Both the position numbers and the translations under genes were made by a program. Under the pieces are notes generated by a model. It was not told the origin of the DNA, did no database searches, and saw only the letters and a list, made by a program, of their open reading frames with translations. 64,000 bases of DNA from Antennarius striatus. Lineage: Eukaryota > Chordata > Actinopteri > Lophiiformes > Antennariidae. Location of the stretch: contig NC_090783.1 in the NCBI RefSeq assembly GCF_040054535.1, positions 3,523,501 through 3,587,500 on the forward strand, read 5' to 3'. Of this stretch, positions 61,618-64,000 are shown piece after piece; the stretch's first letter is position 1, and the number at the start of each line of letters is the position of its first letter.

Positions 61618-64000
61618 GGGTAAATCATGGGCCTGGCGTCGCAGGCAGTCGGCATTCAAATGATGGTCAGATTATAAACAAGATCATGTTTCTTGGGGAC
61701 AGATCAGCGGCGACACAGCAGCTGTGGCCGTGGTGTAATGTTATGGCTGGACACAAGGAAACCCGTCAGGCTCTACACCTCCAAAGATCTAGAGCGTCCA
61801 TTCACACACTTTTTTGAAGCTTTTTAAACACTAAATGCGTAGCACAAACTTACTATTATCGCTAATGCCAAATGCTCCTACAGAAGTTCTTTCGAGAGTA
61901 CGGCTACGAGGGAAGCTGTAAGGAATAAATGTTGATCATCTAATTTGTCATAATGAACAAAATTTAATGATTCAGTCCCAGAACTATTTCTGGGGCTCAA
62001 CAAAGGAACAAGAAAGTTTCCATAGAGTTATTTTTCAAATCCGTGCCCTAGTTTTGTTCACCAGAACATTTGGTGACTTAAGTTTGTCTCGTGTCATTTT
62101 ACTTTCTCATTTTGCCGTGGTTTATTTAGTGACTGTAATTTAGAGTTTGGTGGGCCACTCTGGTCTGGTGTGTATATAATTACTGAGTGTAATAGCTGTG
62201 GGACTACAAATACTCAAGTCAGAGCTATAAGCCAAAGAAAGCCATGACGTCCAACGCCACAAGCCCATCAAGTCTTATTAAGCTGTTGAGTGATCCACTG
62301 GGACCATTCCTTTCATATCAGAGGACTAATAGGGTTTGAGCTTTGAACCTTTAAAACCCAGAACACTGCGGTAACTATAGGAGGTGGCTAATCCTCTTTG
62401 CTTTCTTTATTAGAACATTATCAATGATTTGAACTCATCACTCACACCTTTTCCATCATATCGTGTCCATTCTTCTCCCCTGATAACCTGCAAATCCCTC
62501 AAACAGACATGTTTTAATGTTGCTGACCTTGACAAAGCTGCCGATGAAACTCAGCTCTTTACAGACTGAGCATGTCGATTTCCAAGAAGAAGGAGGGTAT
62601 AAAAATGATGTTTTGTGTAATTAATATTTGAGATGGGCTCAAAACTGCAGCTGTTTTTGTTAAATCTGCAGTTACGAGTTGTTTTCAAGAGAATCAAACG
62701 AGCCGGTGCGACCCTGCGGATCAGAAACCTATCAGCGTACACACAGAGGACAGCAACAAGGACCACAAATCAATCCCAATGTTTATTTACCACTAGTGTT
62801 TGTGTATCATTTTTGTCCTAAAGTGCTTTCCTTTGCAGAATCTATCCAGGATGCCTCTCTCTGGTTGGAAAGAATCAAAACAGATCAGACATTTTCCAAA
62901 TACTTTTTAACACCTCCTTCTTTCATCGTCCACAAACACAAACATAATCCAATTCTTGTTCATTATTCCATTAAAAAATTTCACCATCATCCAGGTAAAA
63001 AATTTAATTTTTTTCTAATCGCATGTAAGAATTAGTTACCAGACACCCTACGGCAGACTGTCTGTGTGTGTGTGCGCGCGTGTGTGTGTCAAGGAAAGAG
63101 TGAACAGTCAATGAAGATAAGCTGCCTATGGCCTCGAGGGTCCTGACCCTGAAGTGGTCATACAGACTGACACACTCCTGAGGACATCTATTTAAAGACT
63201 AAACAAAAACGTTATCAGGGCTGCATTCAAAAGCTTTTCAACTGCAAAAATTCATTAAGATTTAACACATATTGATGAACTAATATTCTATTACCTGTGA
63301 GGATGTAATGAACGTTAATAAGTTGGCTTGTCTCAGGGGGTTGAGAACCATAACACTAATCTCAGCATCAGAATTAAAAAAACAAATGACTTTTAAACAA
63401 GGCACACGGACTTTCCCCAGCGATCCAACATAAATCCCAGGCAAGACATTTCCAGTCTAAAGCCCAACTGACAGCCAGAGTTATTTTAGCTGCGCATTTT
63501 TGTGGTAAAAATGTGGGAAGTGCAGGGTTGTGGTTAGAAAAAAAACACAAGGCTTGAGAATCAAAACTAGGAATAAAAAAATAGTTTGAAATTTAATCCT
63601 CATGTATGAGTTCACCCAAGTCACTAAAACAATGAGACAGACGATAGCTCAGCACCGGACAAGAAAAAATAAATGTACGTAAAATGTTAATATTAATATT
63701 AATTTTAAATACCGAATGCACGACTGATATCATCAAACAAACAAGTCTTTACGCAGAGCTCTGTTTTAAAAGTCTTATTCACACCAATACAAAGCTGCTT
63801 CCTGTCAGAGGCAGACGCATTGATACCGACTGAACAAAAAACACTTCCTACAGAGTCTCCGTTATCATCTTTGTTTGTCCAACCTTGCCACTCATTAGCA
63901 GACCCCCCTCTGGCTGTATGAATGGAGAGGGAAGGTCAATATTGCAGCCCTGCATGCCCACTCACTGCCCATACTGCAAACAACAGAAGCCCATGTGTTC
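59733..64000. other. 5' intron or upstream sequence of sorbs2
   Basis: No further coding exon could be supported. It contains a (CA)n repeat at 61564-61616 and otherwise AT-rich unique sequence. Upstream untranslated exons of sorbs2 may be hidden here or lie beyond the window. Confidence 0.4.

Noticed and set aside
62679-63035. A 118-codon plus-strand frame near the right end
   Set aside because: No domain, no splice or promoter context, and amino-acid composition typical of chance translation.

Overview
The window reads as a compact vertebrate genome, most likely a percomorph ray-finned fish (pufferfish-like density). Introns of about 80-150 bp split otherwise vertebrate-type genes, dinucleotide (CA/GT, AT) microsatellites are abundant, and most gene neighbours match human chromosome 4q31-q35. 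No bacterial, viral, tRNA, rRNA or CRISPR signal was seen. All names rest on reading translated exons and on remembered family sequences; no database search was run.

Layout. 1-1080 (-): first coding exon of a giant dachsous-type cadherin (dchs2). 2326-3651 (+): a five-exon gene for a 296-aa TIR-domain protein with a beta-trefoil-like tail; I cannot name it, and it is the least familiar gene here. 3755-7894 (-): plrg1, a spliceosomal WD40 protein, in 15 coding exons; its intron 2 carries a hAT-type MITE with a perfect 8-bp target duplication. 9291-12139 (-): fgg, fibrinogen gamma. 16004-17026 and 17929-19543 (+): two tandem lrat (lecithin retinol acyltransferase) genes. 24437-25549 (+): npy2r, with a likely non-coding exon near 23.5 kb. 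29018-36129 (-): pdlim3 (ALP), a PDZ-LIM protein of the muscle Z-disc. 38832-59706 (-): sorbs2 (ArgBP2), 26 coding exons in a consistent phase chain (6231 nt, 2076 aa if all are used), including an 1803-nt exon matching the neuronal nArgBP2 exon. The start codon lies in a 10-nt coding segment at 59697-59706, and sequence to 64000 is 5' intron or upstream DNA.

Gene order. dchs2-plrg1-fibrinogen-lrat-npy2r matches human 4q31-32 and pdlim3-sorbs2 matches 4q35, so two blocks far apart in mammals are joined here between 25.5 and 29 kb. fga and fgb, which in mammals lie between plrg1 and fgg, are not in this interval. Rbm46 was not found between lrat and npy2r.

Function. The genes are not an operon. 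plrg1 is housekeeping, fgg is a liver-secreted clotting subunit, lrat feeds the visual cycle and vitamin A storage, npy2r is a neuropeptide receptor, and pdlim3 and sorbs2 are actin/Z-disc scaffolds with heavy alternative splicing. The points most worth a second look are the TIR gene (conserved catalytic-type glutamate, X-box plus CCAAT promoter), the fgg chain (RGD at the predicted mature N-terminus, no AGDV at the C-terminus), donor-site oddities in plrg1 and pdlim3, and the large symmetric cassette exons of sorbs2.
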